Counted from the first letter of the stretch, positions 35,078 through 45,169 are shown. The stretch: 64,000 nt of DNA from Lysobacterales bacterium (GCA_022844135.1 JALHMG010000012.1:1-64000), one strand, 5' to 3'. The notes: generated by a model not told the origin, from the sequence alone. Made by a program: numbers and translations.

Positions 35078-36271
35078 ATGCCACCTAATTCACGCGGTCT
35101 GATCGTTCTGCTCGCCGGTTTGTCGATGATCGGCCCGTTCGCGATCGATACTTTTTTCCCGGCGTTTCCGCTGATGGCCAAAGAGCTGTCGGCGACGCCG
35201 TTTCAGATGCAGCAGACGCTGAGCGTGTACCTTGCGGCTTACGGCTCGATGGCGTTGCTGCATGGCGCGTTGTCGGACGCTATTGGCCGGCGTCCGGTGA
35301 TCATCGGGTCGCTGGTAGTGTTTACGCTCGCATCGGTGGGCTGCACGTTTGCGCGTTCCTTCGATGAGCTACTGGCGTGGCGCGCGTTGCAAGGGTTGAG
35401 CGCCGGCCCTGGCGTCATCGTCGGCCGCGCCATCGTGCGCGATTGCTTCGAGGGTACGCAGGCGCAGCGCGTGATGAGCGGCATCAGCATGCTCTTCGGC
35501 ATCGCCCCGGCCATTGCGCCGATCGTCGGTGGCTACCTGCTCGCGTTCGGCTGGCGCGCGTCGTTCGTGTTTTTGACGTTGTTGACCGGAGTCTTGTTGT
35601 TGGCATGTTTGCGCTACTTGCCTGAGTCTCACCCGCCGAGTGCGCGGGTACCGCTGCGCATCGGTTCGTTGGCAAGCGGCTATGCCTCGATCCTGAAGAG
35701 CCGCAAATTCGTGCTGTTGGCGTTCGCGGCCGGATTCAACTTCTCAGCGATCTTTTTGTACATCGCGTCGGCTCCGGTGTTCGTGTTCGAGCATCTGGGT
35801 ATGAACGAGCGCCAGTTCGCCGCGTTTTTTGTTCCTACGATCGGCGGCATGATTTTCGGCTCGTTCCTGAGCGGCAAGCTGGCCGGGCGGGCAGACTCGG
35901 CGAAGGTGCTTGCCTATGCGTACCTGGCCATGCTCGCGGCGGGGGCGATCAACGTTGCCTACACGCAATTGTTCGAGTTGGCCTGGCCGATGGCGGTGGT
36001 GCCGATCATGCTGGTGGCAGCAGCGGTGGCGCTCAGTTTTCCCCAGCTATCGATCATGTTGTTGGACTTGTTTCCCGAGCGCCGCGGCAGCGCCAGTAGC
36101 TTGCAGATGTTTTTGAGTCTGATCGTCAATGCGCTTGTCGCCGGCATGATGGCGCCCTGGCTGCAGCACAACGCGGCGCACCTGGCGTTGGGTGCGCTGG
36201 CGTTGACCGCCAGCGGCGCGGTGTTGTGCGTGCTGGCGTTGCGCACTCGGATACTCGGAGTGGGCCACTGA
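35078..36271 (+). CDS. Bcr/CflA-family MFS drug efflux transporter
   Basis: 397 residues with about twelve membrane segments. MFS motif A is in HGALSDAIGRRPVI and an N-terminal FAIDTFFPAFPLMAKEL is typical of the Bcr/CflA group of drug:proton antiporters. WRALQGLSAGPGVIVGRAIV is motif C-like in TM5/4. Exports drugs such as bicyclomycin or chloramphenicol, or natural metabolites; the substrate is unknown here. Its promoter must lie in or near the hairpin elements upstream. Confidence 0.9.
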   Translation: MPPNSRGLIVLLAGLSMIGPFAIDTFFPAFPLMAKELSATPFQMQQTLSVYLAAYGSMALLHGALSDAIGRRPVIIGSLVVFTLASVGCTFARSFDELLAWRALQGLSAGPGVIVGRAIVRDCFEGTQAQRVMSGISMLFGIAPAIAPIVGGYLLAFGWRASFVFLTLLTGVLLLACLRYLPESHPPSARVPLRIGSLASGYASILKSRKFVLLAFAAGFNFSAIFLYIASAPVFVFEHLGMNERQFAAFFVPTIGGMIFGSFLSGKLAGRADSAKVLAYAYLAMLAAGAINVAYTQLFELAWPMAVVPIMLVAAAVALSFPQLSIMLLDLFPERRGSASSLQMFLSLIVNALVAGMMAPWLQHNAAHLALGALALTASGAVLCVLALRTRILGVGH

Positions 36272-36447
36272 AGCGGCCCGTTACTCGCCCATCGAAGCAG
36301 GGGCGAGGGGATGGGGCTGGGGCGAACGTCGTTCTCCGAGCAGGCACCTTCGCGTCTGTTGCCTGAGCGCCAGCTGGGCCAGGTAACGGCGAACAAGCGT
36401 GGCCCTTGCCCCTCGCTCCGCCCCTTGCGGAAATGACGAGAATGAGA

Positions 36448-39400
36448 TCAGGTTTCGACGACCGGCGCGACCGCCTTGGCTGGCCAGCCGCCGCCGCTGT
36501 TGAGCGCGATCCACGCAAGCTTGATCCAACGCACCAGCGAGGCCGCCAGCCATAACGCAAAGGCCAGCATCAGCGCCTTGTACCACCAGATCGAGACGCT
36601 CCAGGCGCTGGCTTGCGGCAATTCACCGATGCTGCGATCGGCCAGCCATGTGAGTCCGCGTTGGCTGCCTTCGATCAACATGTCCGGCGAACCCAGCAGG
36701 CCGTATGGAATGGACACGACGACGGCGATAAAGGTGAGCGCTACCCAGCCGCCGAGCGCCAGTTGTGCGAGCGAGAATTGCCAGGCGCGCAAATTGCCCG
36801 GCAAGTAACGGCGCCTGGCATCAAGCGCGATAAAGGCCACGATCACCATTAGCAAGGCTTCGAGGCTGACCGCCGAAAAACCGATCACCAGCAACAGCCA
36901 ATCGCGCACGCCCAAAAGTGCGCGGCTGCTGCGGCCGAGGCCGTACCCGATCGCGAGCAGCACGATCAGCGTCGACCAATACAGCACGGCCGGGCCAACG
37001 ATCGGGCCGGCCAGCCGCAGCACCCAGCGGTCTGCCGGTAGCGCCAGCGACAGGTTGACGTTGGCCGCCTCCATGCCCACATCCATCGCAGGCGTGAAAC
37101 TATGCAGCGCCACCGGTACGTCTTCGCGCCAACTGAGCGCGATGGTCTGTAAGCCGGGTTTGATCGGCACGCCAAGCGCTCCCTGATCGGGGCGCAGGTT
37201 CATCGCCTGACCGTCGATCTCAAGCGACAACAGCTCCGCCTCGGGTGGCAAGTGCAGCGTATGGCTGCCGCCTTGCGTGGCGCGCACGGTCAATCTCAGC
37301 GTGTGCGTGCGCGTGCGCTTGCCGATCTCTGTGAACAGCGTCAGCGCGTCGGCTACCATGGTGGCCCCAGGCACTGCCGCCGGGCGCGACAGTTTCAGGG
37401 TCAACGTTTCGCCCGGCAGCGGCTGGAACTGGCTCACCCAAAGCTCGTTGTCGTTGATCCCACCGTCGGGCTCCGAGGCCGGCACGCCGCTGTGCGCGAG
37501 GGAGAAACTCGGGCCGACGACCACACGCCAGATTTCACTGCGCGCGGACTGGTCGGGTGCGGTGAGGCTCAGGCTGTCGAGCCGCTCAAGTCGAGAACTG
37601 AACGTGTACTGGAGTTCGCCGGGCGGCAGCGGGACCTCTACCGAACCATCCTCTACCTTCAGCGCCGTATCTTGCAACTGTTCGCCATCAATCAAGGGCA
37701 CACGCACGGAAAAGCCGCCATCGGCGGGCGCCACACGTTCGATACGCGTTTCCACAGTCCAGTCGAGTTCGAAGCGCAGTTCGCGCACCACGCGCACGAA
37801 GGGCCTGATCGGTACACGGACGGCACTGCCGATCGCGCCTTCTGACGTCGCTTCGCGGACCAACTCCAGGCGATCCGCCAACAGGCGGCCGTCGCGCACA
37901 CCGCCGCTGGTCCAGCCAGGCGCGTCGATGGCGATCGATCCCGGCGGCAACGCGAACTCGAGCGTGAGGCCTTCGCCGCGAATCTCGCCAGACAGCACCG
38001 CGCGGTGCACGCCACGCTCAAAAGGCGCGACGCCCTCGCCGGACAGCGGCGCTGGGGCGCCATCGATACTCAGGCTCACGTTCGCCAGCGCCGTGTCGTC
38101 GAGCGGTAGCGGCACCAGTACGCGCTCAGCGGCGTGGACGTCCAACGTCAACTCAAATCGATCGCCGCTGATCCGCGCTACGGCCTCGGGAATGCTCGCG
38201 CATTGACCCGCGCATGTGGGCGGCACAGTCAGGCGCGCGTGGTACTCGGTCAGCAGCTCCGGCGAAGGAATGTCGCTCGCTTGCGCGGGGCTCATGATCA
38301 GCGCCAGCGCGCCGAGCAGCGCCTTGCTGGGGCGATGCGTGCGCCACAAATGCAACGCGATCCATGCCAGCGCTACGATGAGCAGCCAACGCCACAGCGC
38401 GGTCATCCACGGCGGCGAAAGCCACAGGCGCAGCGATTGGTCCTTGGCGATTGGGCCATCGAAGCGTAACCATGCCGAGGCCCAGGTCCAGGTGGGGCGA
38501 GCATTGCCGGCTTGGATCACAGCGTCCTTGGCGTAGCGTTCCACTTTGCGCCCCACGCGCGAGCGCTCGATATCGATACCTTTCATGGCGCTTTCGACAA
38601 CGTTCTGCTGAAAGGCATCCGCGGTCGGCGGCGGTGGCGGCGGTGGCGGTGGCGGGGCTCCCGGCATCGGAGCAGCCGCGGGGTCTGACTGGCCCTGCCA
38701 CGGCGCGATGATCGCGCTACTCGCCAACTGCGGATGCAACGCATAGCGCGCCTGCGTCATCGCGAACGACATCGCGAACAACACAAATGGTATCGAGAGA
38801 AGTGCGCACAAGCCCAACGTCAGTGCGCGGAGTCTTCCAGGGGCCAGAGCGCGCAGCGCCAGCAGCGCCAGCAACAACGCGATCAAGCTGTAGCGTGGCA
38901 CACCCGGCTCGTGCGCACCGAGCACGGTCAAAGCACCCACGCCAAGCGCCAGCATGGGGCCGCCCACGCGCCATGCCAGCACGGTGAGGAACGCAGCAAT
39001 GAAAACCGTGTAGATGCTCCACTGCGCGATCCAGGCGTTGCCCACGGCATCCGGGCCCGACGCGTGCAGCAATCGATAGCCCGGTGGCAAATTGAGATTG
39101 ATCGACAATGCATCCAGGCGCTCGCTCCAGCCATGCGCCGGCATTCTGGCCAGCTTGCCGAGACGCGCTGTTGTGCTCACATCCAACCACGGATAGCGCA
39201 CCTCAATGCCTCGATTGTCTGGGGCGCCCGTCACCAGAAGTGGCTCGCCGCGCTCCGATGCGCTGGATAACTCGAAAGGCGATGCCAGATCGAGACGAAA
39301 GCCTTCGCGCATCGAGCCGCTGAGGCGATCGACCACGGTGTATCCGCTACCGTCGAAATCGAGCCACATGTCGCGACTGAGCGACAAGCGATTGCTGCTC

Positions 39401-40392
39401 TGGCCGAAGCCGCGACTGCGTTCGGTGAGACTGAGCGCATCACTGTTCTGAATGGTGAAAGCGGGAAATGCCCGCCAGTCATCGGGCACACTGGCTTGCG
39501 CCGGATCGATGGGCGCCGCGCCGGTCACGTCGACCACCCGCAGTCGCGGATTCGCCTCGAAACTCCAGACTTCGGTGTCCGGCCAGTTTTCGTCCGGAAA
39601 CTCGAAGCGCAATTCGTTGCGGGGCGCCAGTGCACGGGTTTGGACATCCAGCGTGTAACTTCCTGCCGTGGCCTGCACGCGCAGCCGGCGGTCGGGTTCC
39701 ACAACAACCGGCAAATCGCCGCCGATCGACATCAGCTCGAAATCCTCGGGCCACGCCGGACCCAGCCGGATTTCGCGCGCCTTGCCGGCTACGTGCAATG
39801 TGAGTTGCGTGGTCAGTTGCTGCGGTTGGCGATCGCTCCATAAACGATGAACTTCAAGTTCCAGCGCATCGCGTTCGGTGGCGATCTCAGCGCGCGACAG
39901 CCATAGCGTTGTGCCTTCGCGGTTCAACGGAAAAACCGGGCTTCCATCTACGAGCAGTTGAATCAGGCGGTATTGATCTGGCACCTGCAGCGACTCAAAG
40001 CCGCCGCTGGGCGCCGGCAGCTCATAGGTCAGTGTGTAGCGACCGGCAGCCAGCCAGGTCTTCGCGCTTTCGAGCACTGCGGCGGTGCCGTTTACCTTCA
40101 GATCGCGAGCGCTGCGCTCGGCGCCGATCAAAGGCACATAACCGCTTGCATACAACCAGACTTCGCTCTCGATGCGCGCGTCGCCATCGATACGAATAGT
40201 GGTCGCGCCGGGTAAAACACAGGCGACTTGCGTCTCGTCCAGCGGCGATCGATTGGCAAAGAAGGGACAGGTTCGCCACGGCTCCGCATGCATCACCCAT
40301 TCGCGCCACTCGGCCAGCGAGGCCGGTGCGCGCGGCTCGGCGGCGCATAGCGACAGCGACCAAAACAACAGCAACCACGGCGCGAGACGCAT
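36448..40392 (-). CDS. large multipass membrane protein of unknown function
   Basis: 1314 residues with a signal peptide (MRLAPWLLLFWSLSLCAAEP). A 440-residue periplasmic part precedes a membrane block (WSIYTVFIAAFLTVLAWRVG; YSLIALLLALLALRALA; LGLCALLSIPFVLFAMSFAM), then a proline run (ten Pro in PGAPPPPPPPPPPTADAF). After that come one more membrane segment, a second large periplasmic beta-rich part, and about six C-terminal membrane segments. Two exported halves separated by membrane blocks suggest an envelope assembly or sensing role, but no domain could be named. The Pro run should need EF-P for translation. Ends convergent with the efflux gene. Confidence 0.75.
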   Translation of the reverse strand: MRLAPWLLLFWSLSLCAAEPRAPASLAEWREWVMHAEPWRTCPFFANRSPLDETQVACVLPGATTIRIDGDARIESEVWLYASGYVPLIGAERSARDLKVNGTAAVLESAKTWLAAGRYTLTYELPAPSGGFESLQVPDQYRLIQLLVDGSPVFPLNREGTTLWLSRAEIATERDALELEVHRLWSDRQPQQLTTQLTLHVAGKAREIRLGPAWPEDFELMSIGGDLPVVVEPDRRLRVQATAGSYTLDVQTRALAPRNELRFEFPDENWPDTEVWSFEANPRLRVVDVTGAAPIDPAQASVPDDWRAFPAFTIQNSDALSLTERSRGFGQSSNRLSLSRDMWLDFDGSGYTVVDRLSGSMREGFRLDLASPFELSSASERGEPLLVTGAPDNRGIEVRYPWLDVSTTARLGKLARMPAHGWSERLDALSINLNLPPGYRLLHASGPDAVGNAWIAQWSIYTVFIAAFLTVLAWRVGGPMLALGVGALTVLGAHEPGVPRYSLIALLLALLALRALAPGRLRALTLGLCALLSIPFVLFAMSFAMTQARYALHPQLASSAIIAPWQGQSDPAAAPMPGAPPPPPPPPPPTADAFQQNVVESAMKGIDIERSRVGRKVERYAKDAVIQAGNARPTWTWASAWLRFDGPIAKDQSLRLWLSPPWMTALWRWLLIVALAWIALHLWRTHRPSKALLGALALIMSPAQASDIPSPELLTEYHARLTVPPTCAGQCASIPEAVARISGDRFELTLDVHAAERVLVPLPLDDTALANVSLSIDGAPAPLSGEGVAPFERGVHRAVLSGEIRGEGLTLEFALPPGSIAIDAPGWTSGGVRDGRLLADRLELVREATSEGAIGSAVRVPIRPFVRVVRELRFELDWTVETRIERVAPADGGFSVRVPLIDGEQLQDTALKVEDGSVEVPLPPGELQYTFSSRLERLDSLSLTAPDQSARSEIWRVVVGPSFSLAHSGVPASEPDGGINDNELWVSQFQPLPGETLTLKLSRPAAVPGATMVADALTLFTEIGKRTRTHTLRLTVRATQGGSHTLHLPPEAELLSLEIDGQAMNLRPDQGALGVPIKPGLQTIALSWREDVPVALHSFTPAMDVGMEAANVNLSLALPADRWVLRLAGPIVGPAVLYWSTLIVLLAIGYGLGRSSRALLGVRDWLLLVIGFSAVSLEALLMVIVAFIALDARRRYLPGNLRAWQFSLAQLALGGWVALTFIAVVVSIPYGLLGSPDMLIEGSQRGLTWLADRSIGELPQASAWSVSIWWYKALMLAFALWLAASLVRWIKLAWIALNSGGGWPAKAVAPVVET

Positions 40393-40451
40393 GGCAATCC
40401 TCCAGACGAGCTGCTGGCTGGCATGCTACGCCGTCGCAAGGAGGCGTTCGC

Positions 40452-41390
40452 ATGCCCTACACTGAATTTATTCCGGAAAGCCCCGCGCCCTCCGTGGCGC
40501 TCGTCCTCGGCGCTGGCGGTGCGCGCGGGCTGGCGCATATCGGCGCGATCCAAGTGATCGTGCAGCGCGGGTATCAGGTGGCCGGTATTGCCGGATCGTC
40601 GATGGGCGCGCTCGTGGGCGGGATTTATGCTGCGGGTAAACTGGCCGACTATGCCGCATGGGCGCAAGCGCTCGAGCGCAGCGATGTCATTCGATTGCTC
40701 GACTTTACCTTCGGCTCTCCCGGCTTTATCCGCGGCGAGCGAGTGATCTCGGCACTGCGCGCGCTGGTGGGCGAACACGACATCGAGAAGTTGCCGACAC
40801 CCTTCGTTGCCGTCGCCACCGATCTACGCAGTCAGCGCGAAATCTGGTTGACGCGCGGCTCGCTGTTCGAGGCGATTCGCGCCTCGATCGCAATTCCGGG
40901 TGTGTTTACGCCGCATACCATCGGCAGTCGAGAGGTGGTCGATGGCGGGCTGCTCGCGCCAGTGCCGATCACCGCCACGCGGTTTTTTCATGCCGATATC
41001 GTCGTTGCTGTGGACGTCAACAGCGCTCCATTGCCGCCGGCGCTCCGCCGCCCACGCGTTACGCAACCAGCGCCGGTTGCCGCAGGGCTTGAAGGCAAAG
41101 CCGAACACGACAGCTTGCGTGCCCGCATCGAATCTTTCCTGGCGCGCATGGTTGAGCGCAAGCCGGCAGTCGATCAGCCTGGATTGATGGAGCTGTTGTC
41201 GCGCTCGCTCGACACTGTGCATGCGCGCATCAGTCAGATGCAATTGGCGCTTGATCCGCCCGACGTACTGATCCAGGTACCGCGCGATGCCTGCTTCTTT
41301 TACGAATTCTGGCGCGCTGGCGAGATGATCGCGTTGGGCCGCGAGGCGGCTGCGGCGGCGCTGGATCGTTATGAGGCGTTGGCGAAGTAG
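40452..41390 (+). CDS. patatin-like phospholipase (RssA/NTE-like)
   Basis: 312 residues from ATG 40452. Oxyanion loop GAGGARGLAHIGAI, nucleophile elbow AGSSMGALVGG (GxSxG) and the dyad Asp in VVDGGLLAPVP are all present, so the Ser-Asp dyad is intact. The family hydrolyses phospholipids or acyl-CoAs. No signal peptide, so it is cytoplasmic or peripheral. Divergent from the large membrane protein gene (59 bases between starts). Confidence 0.9.
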   Translation: MPYTEFIPESPAPSVALVLGAGGARGLAHIGAIQVIVQRGYQVAGIAGSSMGALVGGIYAAGKLADYAAWAQALERSDVIRLLDFTFGSPGFIRGERVISALRALVGEHDIEKLPTPFVAVATDLRSQREIWLTRGSLFEAIRASIAIPGVFTPHTIGSREVVDGGLLAPVPITATRFFHADIVVAVDVNSAPLPPALRRPRVTQPAPVAAGLEGKAEHDSLRARIESFLARMVERKPAVDQPGLMELLSRSLDTVHARISQMQLALDPPDVLIQVPRDACFFYEFWRAGEMIALGREAAAAALDRYEALAK

Positions 41391-41495
41391 TCGTGAGTCC
41401 GGCTATCGCCGATCCAACGCGCAGGTATTTCGTAGCGCGCAAGGACTGAAGTGCGACGACTGGCTGCAATGTCGTCAGCGGTGTAGTGTCTCCGC

Positions 41496-43694
41496 ATGCC
41501 TAAAAAACTCGCCGCTGCACCCAATCCAACCCAGGTTCTGGCTTTTTTGCAGGCCAAAGGGCAGCTCATGAAGGCCGAGGCGATCGCCGATGAACTCGGC
41601 CATAAGTCGGCCGACGGGATCGAGGCGATGCGCCAGTTGCTCGACGAGCTGGTCGGGCAAGGGCGATTGCTGAAGAACCGGCGCGGCGGCTATGGCATCG
41701 CTGCGCGCATGGATTTGATCGCCGGTACCGTGATCGCCAACGCCGAAGGTTTCGGATTTCTAAAGCCGGATGAAGGGCAGGGCGATATCTATTTGCCGCC
41801 GAACACGATGCGCCAGGTGTTGCACGGCGATCGCGCGCTGGTCAGCGTGGTCGGTCGCGATCGTCGCGATCGACCGGAGGGCGCCATCGTGTCGATCCTG
41901 TCGCGGCGCTCGCCGCGCGTTGTTGGGCGTTATTTGGAAGAGGCCGGCTTCGGCGTTGTCGCGCCAGACGACCGGCGCATCCATCAGGATCTGCTGATTC
42001 CCAAAGGCGCCGCAGGCGGCGCGGCTCCGGGCGATGTGGTCGTTGCCGAAATCACCGAGCCACCTACTGCGCACCGTCAGCCTGTGGCCAAAGTCGTGCG
42101 CGTACTTGGTGAGGAAGTGGGTACCGCTTTGGCCGTGGATATGGCCATCGAAAGCCACGGCTTGCCGCACGAATGGCCTGAGGCGGTGCTCAAACAGGCG
42201 GCCAGGATTTCCGACACCGTCAAGCCGGCTCAGCGCAAAGATCGCGAGGATCTGCGCGAGATGCCGCTCGTCACCATCGATGGCGAAGACGCGCGCGATT
42301 TCGACGACGCGGTTTGGTGCGAACCCACGCGGGGCGGCGGATTTCGTTTGATTGTGGCGATTGCCGATGTTGCCAGCTACGTGATTCCCGGCACGCCGCT
42401 CGACGATGAGGCGCAGGCGCGTGGCACCAGCGTTTATTTCCCGCAGCGCGTGGTGCCGATGCTGCCCGAGAAACTCAGCAATGGCATTTGCTCGCTGAAA
42501 CCTGACGTCGATCGTTTGTGTTTGTGTTGCGAGATGCGGGTCGACAAGAACGGCGAAGTTACGCGCTCGCGCTTCTTCAGTGGCGTGATGCGCTCGGCAG
42601 CGCGGCTCACCTATCGGCAGGTCTGGCAGGCCATCGGCGAAAAGCGTGCCGAAGTACGCGAGCACCTGCAGAAGGTGCTGCCGCAGATCGAAAACTTGTA
42701 TGCGCTCTATCAGCGCTTTGCAGCGCGGCGCGCGGCGCGCGGTGCGCTCGATTTCGAAGGTCAGGAAGTCCGATTTGTGTTCGACGTCGATGGCAATATC
42801 GATGCCGTCAAGCCGTACGAGCGCAACCCGGCGCACAAGCTCATCGAGGAGTGCATGATCGCGGCCAACGTCGCGGCAGCGAAATTCCTGAAGCGGTCCA
42901 AGATTCCCACTCTGTATCGGGTCCATCCGCGCCCGCCGGTCCACAAATACGAAGAATTGGTGGCGTTTTTATCGTCGGTAGCGATCACCATTCCGGCCTA
43001 TGAAGATTTGACGCCCGCGGATCTGATGCTGGTGCTCGAAAAAGCGCGCAAGCGACCCGACGGCGCACTCATTCATGCGGTGGTATTGCGCTCGCAGAGC
43101 CTGGCGACTTACACCCAGGCGTGCGATGGGCACTTTGGTCTGGCGCTCGGCGCCTATGGGCATTTCACCTCGCCCATTCGCCGTTATCCGGACTTATTGG
43201 TCCATCGCGCGATCTACCACGCCCTGGCCAAGGGCAAGCCGGATGACTACACCTATAGCGATGCGCGCATGGGCGATCTCGGTCGGCATTGCTCGGCCAC
43301 CGAACGGCGCGCCGACGAGGCCAGTCGCGACGTTGTCGATCGCTTGAAGTGCGCGTACATGGAGCGGCACTTGGGCGATGAGTTCGAAGGCGTGGTCACG
43401 GGCGTGGCGACGTTTGGTCTGTTTGTCGAAATCCCGGAGACCAAGATCACCGGGATGGTTCACGTCACGCAGTTGCCGAACGACTACTACCACTACGACC
43501 AGCGCCGTCACGTGCTTGTCGGCGAGCGGCAGGGACTCAAGTTCCAGCTCGCCGATCGTGTCAAGATCAAGGTGCTGCGCGTCGACGCGGTCGATCGCAA
43601 GATCGATTTCAAGCTGGCTGGAGACGAGCCGACGCGGGCCGATACTGGCGGTCGCCAGCAGTTCGGCGATCGCGGCAAGCGGCGGCGACGTTGA
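41496..43694 (+). CDS. rnr: ribonuclease R
   Basis: 732 residues. Winged-helix N-terminus (KAEAIADELGHKSADGIEAM), cold-shock OB domains (GTVIANAEGFGFLKPDEGQG), the RNB catalytic domain with TIDGEDARDFDDAVWCE holding the metal Asp cluster and GHFTSPIRRYPDLLVHRAI, then an S1 domain (FEGVVTGVATFGLFVEIPE) and a basic tail (GKRRRR). Processive 3'-5' exoribonuclease that degrades structured RNA in the cytoplasm. Usually followed by rlmB, which is not the case here. Confidence 0.97.
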   Translation: MPKKLAAAPNPTQVLAFLQAKGQLMKAEAIADELGHKSADGIEAMRQLLDELVGQGRLLKNRRGGYGIAARMDLIAGTVIANAEGFGFLKPDEGQGDIYLPPNTMRQVLHGDRALVSVVGRDRRDRPEGAIVSILSRRSPRVVGRYLEEAGFGVVAPDDRRIHQDLLIPKGAAGGAAPGDVVVAEITEPPTAHRQPVAKVVRVLGEEVGTALAVDMAIESHGLPHEWPEAVLKQAARISDTVKPAQRKDREDLREMPLVTIDGEDARDFDDAVWCEPTRGGGFRLIVAIADVASYVIPGTPLDDEAQARGTSVYFPQRVVPMLPEKLSNGICSLKPDVDRLCLCCEMRVDKNGEVTRSRFFSGVMRSAARLTYRQVWQAIGEKRAEVREHLQKVLPQIENLYALYQRFAARRAARGALDFEGQEVRFVFDVDGNIDAVKPYERNPAHKLIEECMIAANVAAAKFLKRSKIPTLYRVHPRPPVHKYEELVAFLSSVAITIPAYEDLTPADLMLVLEKARKRPDGALIHAVVLRSQSLATYTQACDGHFGLALGAYGHFTSPIRRYPDLLVHRAIYHALAKGKPDDYTYSDARMGDLGRHCSATERRADEASRDVVDRLKCAYMERHLGDEFEGVVTGVATFGLFVEIPETKITGMVHVTQLPNDYYHYDQRRHVLVGERQGLKFQLADRVKIKVLRVDAVDRKIDFKLAGDEPTRADTGGRQQFGDRGKRRRR

Positions 43695-43696
43695 CG

Positions 43697-43787
43697 GCGG
43701 TTCAGGGTTGTCGGTTCTTGGTGCTTGGAAAGATCAAAGGCAACGGCTTGCACCTGACAAAGCCAAGAACCATCAACCAAGAACCGC
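43697..43787. terminator. long imperfect inverted repeat between convergent genes
   Basis: GCGGTTCAGGGTTG and GGTTCTTGG (43697-43721) pair with CCAAGAACCATCAACC and AAGAACCGC (43763-43787), about 21 of 26 positions, around a 40-base loop. It sits between the stops of rnr and the NTF2-like gene and so could end both transcripts. The GGTTCTTGGTT motif recurs at 60640-60788. Confidence 0.55.
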
Positions 43788-43788
43788 T

Positions 43789-44187
43789 TCAGCGCACTTG
43801 GCGTAGCCACTCCTGCAAATTGTAGTAATTGCTCACGCGGCTGATTTTGCCGTTCTCGATATCGAAGAAGGCGCCGCCTGGCAGGCGGTATTGCTGGCCG
43901 CTGGCGGCAGGGAGGCCTACATCGGTGGTCAGGTATTGACCGATCACGACGTATTCCGCCGCCGCGTGTTTGCCGTCGCTTGCGGCGAGAATGCGGATAT
44001 CGGTCAGGCGCTCGTTGTAGCTCACATTCATTCGCTTAAGGAATTCGGCGAAAGCGGCACGGCCGACTTCCCGCGGGCCCTGATTCAGATCGTGCGCGAC
44101 ATTGTCTGCAAGCAGCGCCAGCATGCCGTCCCAATCGGTGCGGTTGAAAGCGTCATAGTAGCGAGCAATCAATTCAGCGGACACCAT
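43789..44187 (-). CDS. NTF2-like / ketosteroid isomerase-related protein
   Basis: 132 residues. LIARYYDAFNRTDWDGMLAL then LADNVAHDLNQGPREVGRAA and GGAFFDIENGKISRVSNYYN are typical of SnoaL/NTF2-like cone-barrel proteins. Cytoplasmic, no signal peptide. Separated from the PfkB kinase gene by 9 bases on the same strand, so the two are probably co-transcribed. Ligand or reaction not deducible. Confidence 0.85.
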   Translation of the reverse strand: MVSAELIARYYDAFNRTDWDGMLALLADNVAHDLNQGPREVGRAAFAEFLKRMNVSYNERLTDIRILAASDGKHAAAEYVVIGQYLTTDVGLPAASGQQYRLPGGAFFDIENGKISRVSNYYNLQEWLRQVR

Positions 44188-44196
44188 CGACTCCGG

Positions 44197-45138
44197 CTAT
44201 TCGAATGAGTAACCAAACTCCTCCAAGAATCGTGCCTTGAAGTGCGTCAGGTCGAAGCGCTGGTTTTGAGTGCCGGCGTGCTCGATCTTGATCGCGCCCA
44301 TCAGCGAGGCGATGCGACCCGTCGTGTCGAAGTCGAAATCGTTCATCAGACCGTAAATCAGCCCCGCGCGATAGGCATCGCCGCAACCGGTGGGGTCGAG
44401 CACTTGCTGTGCCTTGGCCGAGGGAATGTCGATCGCGCCATCGCGTGTATACCAGCGCGATCCTTCGGCGCCGCGGGTCACGATGTACGCCGTCACCCTG
44501 GAGGCAATCTCCGCTGGCGACCAGCCCGTGCGTTCGCTGAGTAGCTGTGACTCATAATCGTTCACCGACACGTACGTCGCCTGCTCGATGAAGGCGCGGA
44601 ACTCCTCGCCATTGAATAGCGGTAGTGCCTGCCCTGGATCGAAGATAAAGGGGATGCCCATCGCCTTGAACTCGGCGGCGTGCTGCAGCATCGCATCGCG
44701 GTTGTCCGGCGCCACAATCCCGAACGCTGCGCCGCGCACATCTTTGACGTGCGCGCCATGGCTTTGCGTCATCGCGCCCGGATGGAAGGCGGTGATCTGG
44801 TTGTCGTCGAGATCGGTGGTGATGTACGCCTGCGCGGTGTAGTGATCGGGCAACTCGCGCACGCACCGAAGATCTATTCCCATCGCCTCGAAATGCTGCC
44901 GATAGGGCTCGAAATCGCGCCCGACCGACCCGAAGGGCACAGGATGCCCACCGAGAAGCTTCAAGTTGTAGCTGATGTTGCCCGCGCAACCGCCAAATTC
45001 GCGGCGCAATTTCGGCACGTAAAACGCCACGCTCAGCATGTGCACCTTGTCGGCGAGGATGTGGTTCTTGAAGCGATCCTCGAAGACCATAATGGTGTCG
45101 TACGCGAGCGAGCCGCAGATCAGGGCTTGTTTGGGCAT
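44197..45138 (-). CDS. PfkB-family carbohydrate/adenosine kinase
   Basis: 313 residues. PfkB signatures: REFGGCAGNISYNLKLLGG near the N-terminus, then VLDPTGCGDAYRAGLIYG with the catalytic Asp and anion hole. ALICGSLAYDTIMVFEDRF is the family start. Phosphorylates a sugar or nucleoside in the cytoplasm. The sequence is closest in feel to bacterial adenosine-kinase-like members, but that is a judgement by eye. Confidence 0.9.
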   Translation of the reverse strand: MPKQALICGSLAYDTIMVFEDRFKNHILADKVHMLSVAFYVPKLRREFGGCAGNISYNLKLLGGHPVPFGSVGRDFEPYRQHFEAMGIDLRCVRELPDHYTAQAYITTDLDDNQITAFHPGAMTQSHGAHVKDVRGAAFGIVAPDNRDAMLQHAAEFKAMGIPFIFDPGQALPLFNGEEFRAFIEQATYVSVNDYESQLLSERTGWSPAEIASRVTAYIVTRGAEGSRWYTRDGAIDIPSAKAQQVLDPTGCGDAYRAGLIYGLMNDFDFDTTGRIASLMGAIKIEHAGTQNQRFDLTHFKARFLEEFGYSFE

Positions 45139-45169
45139 AGGTGGGCAGTTAGGTCGAGTTTGGCGGAGA

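Noticed and set aside
37277-38206. 309-codon plus-strand frame opposite the large membrane protein gene
   Set aside because: Ser/Arg-rich product typical of an antisense frame in GC-rich coding DNA; the minus frame has signal peptide and membrane segments.
41760-42944. 394-codon minus-strand frame opposite rnr
   Set aside because: Antisense shadow; rnr is unmistakable on the plus strand.
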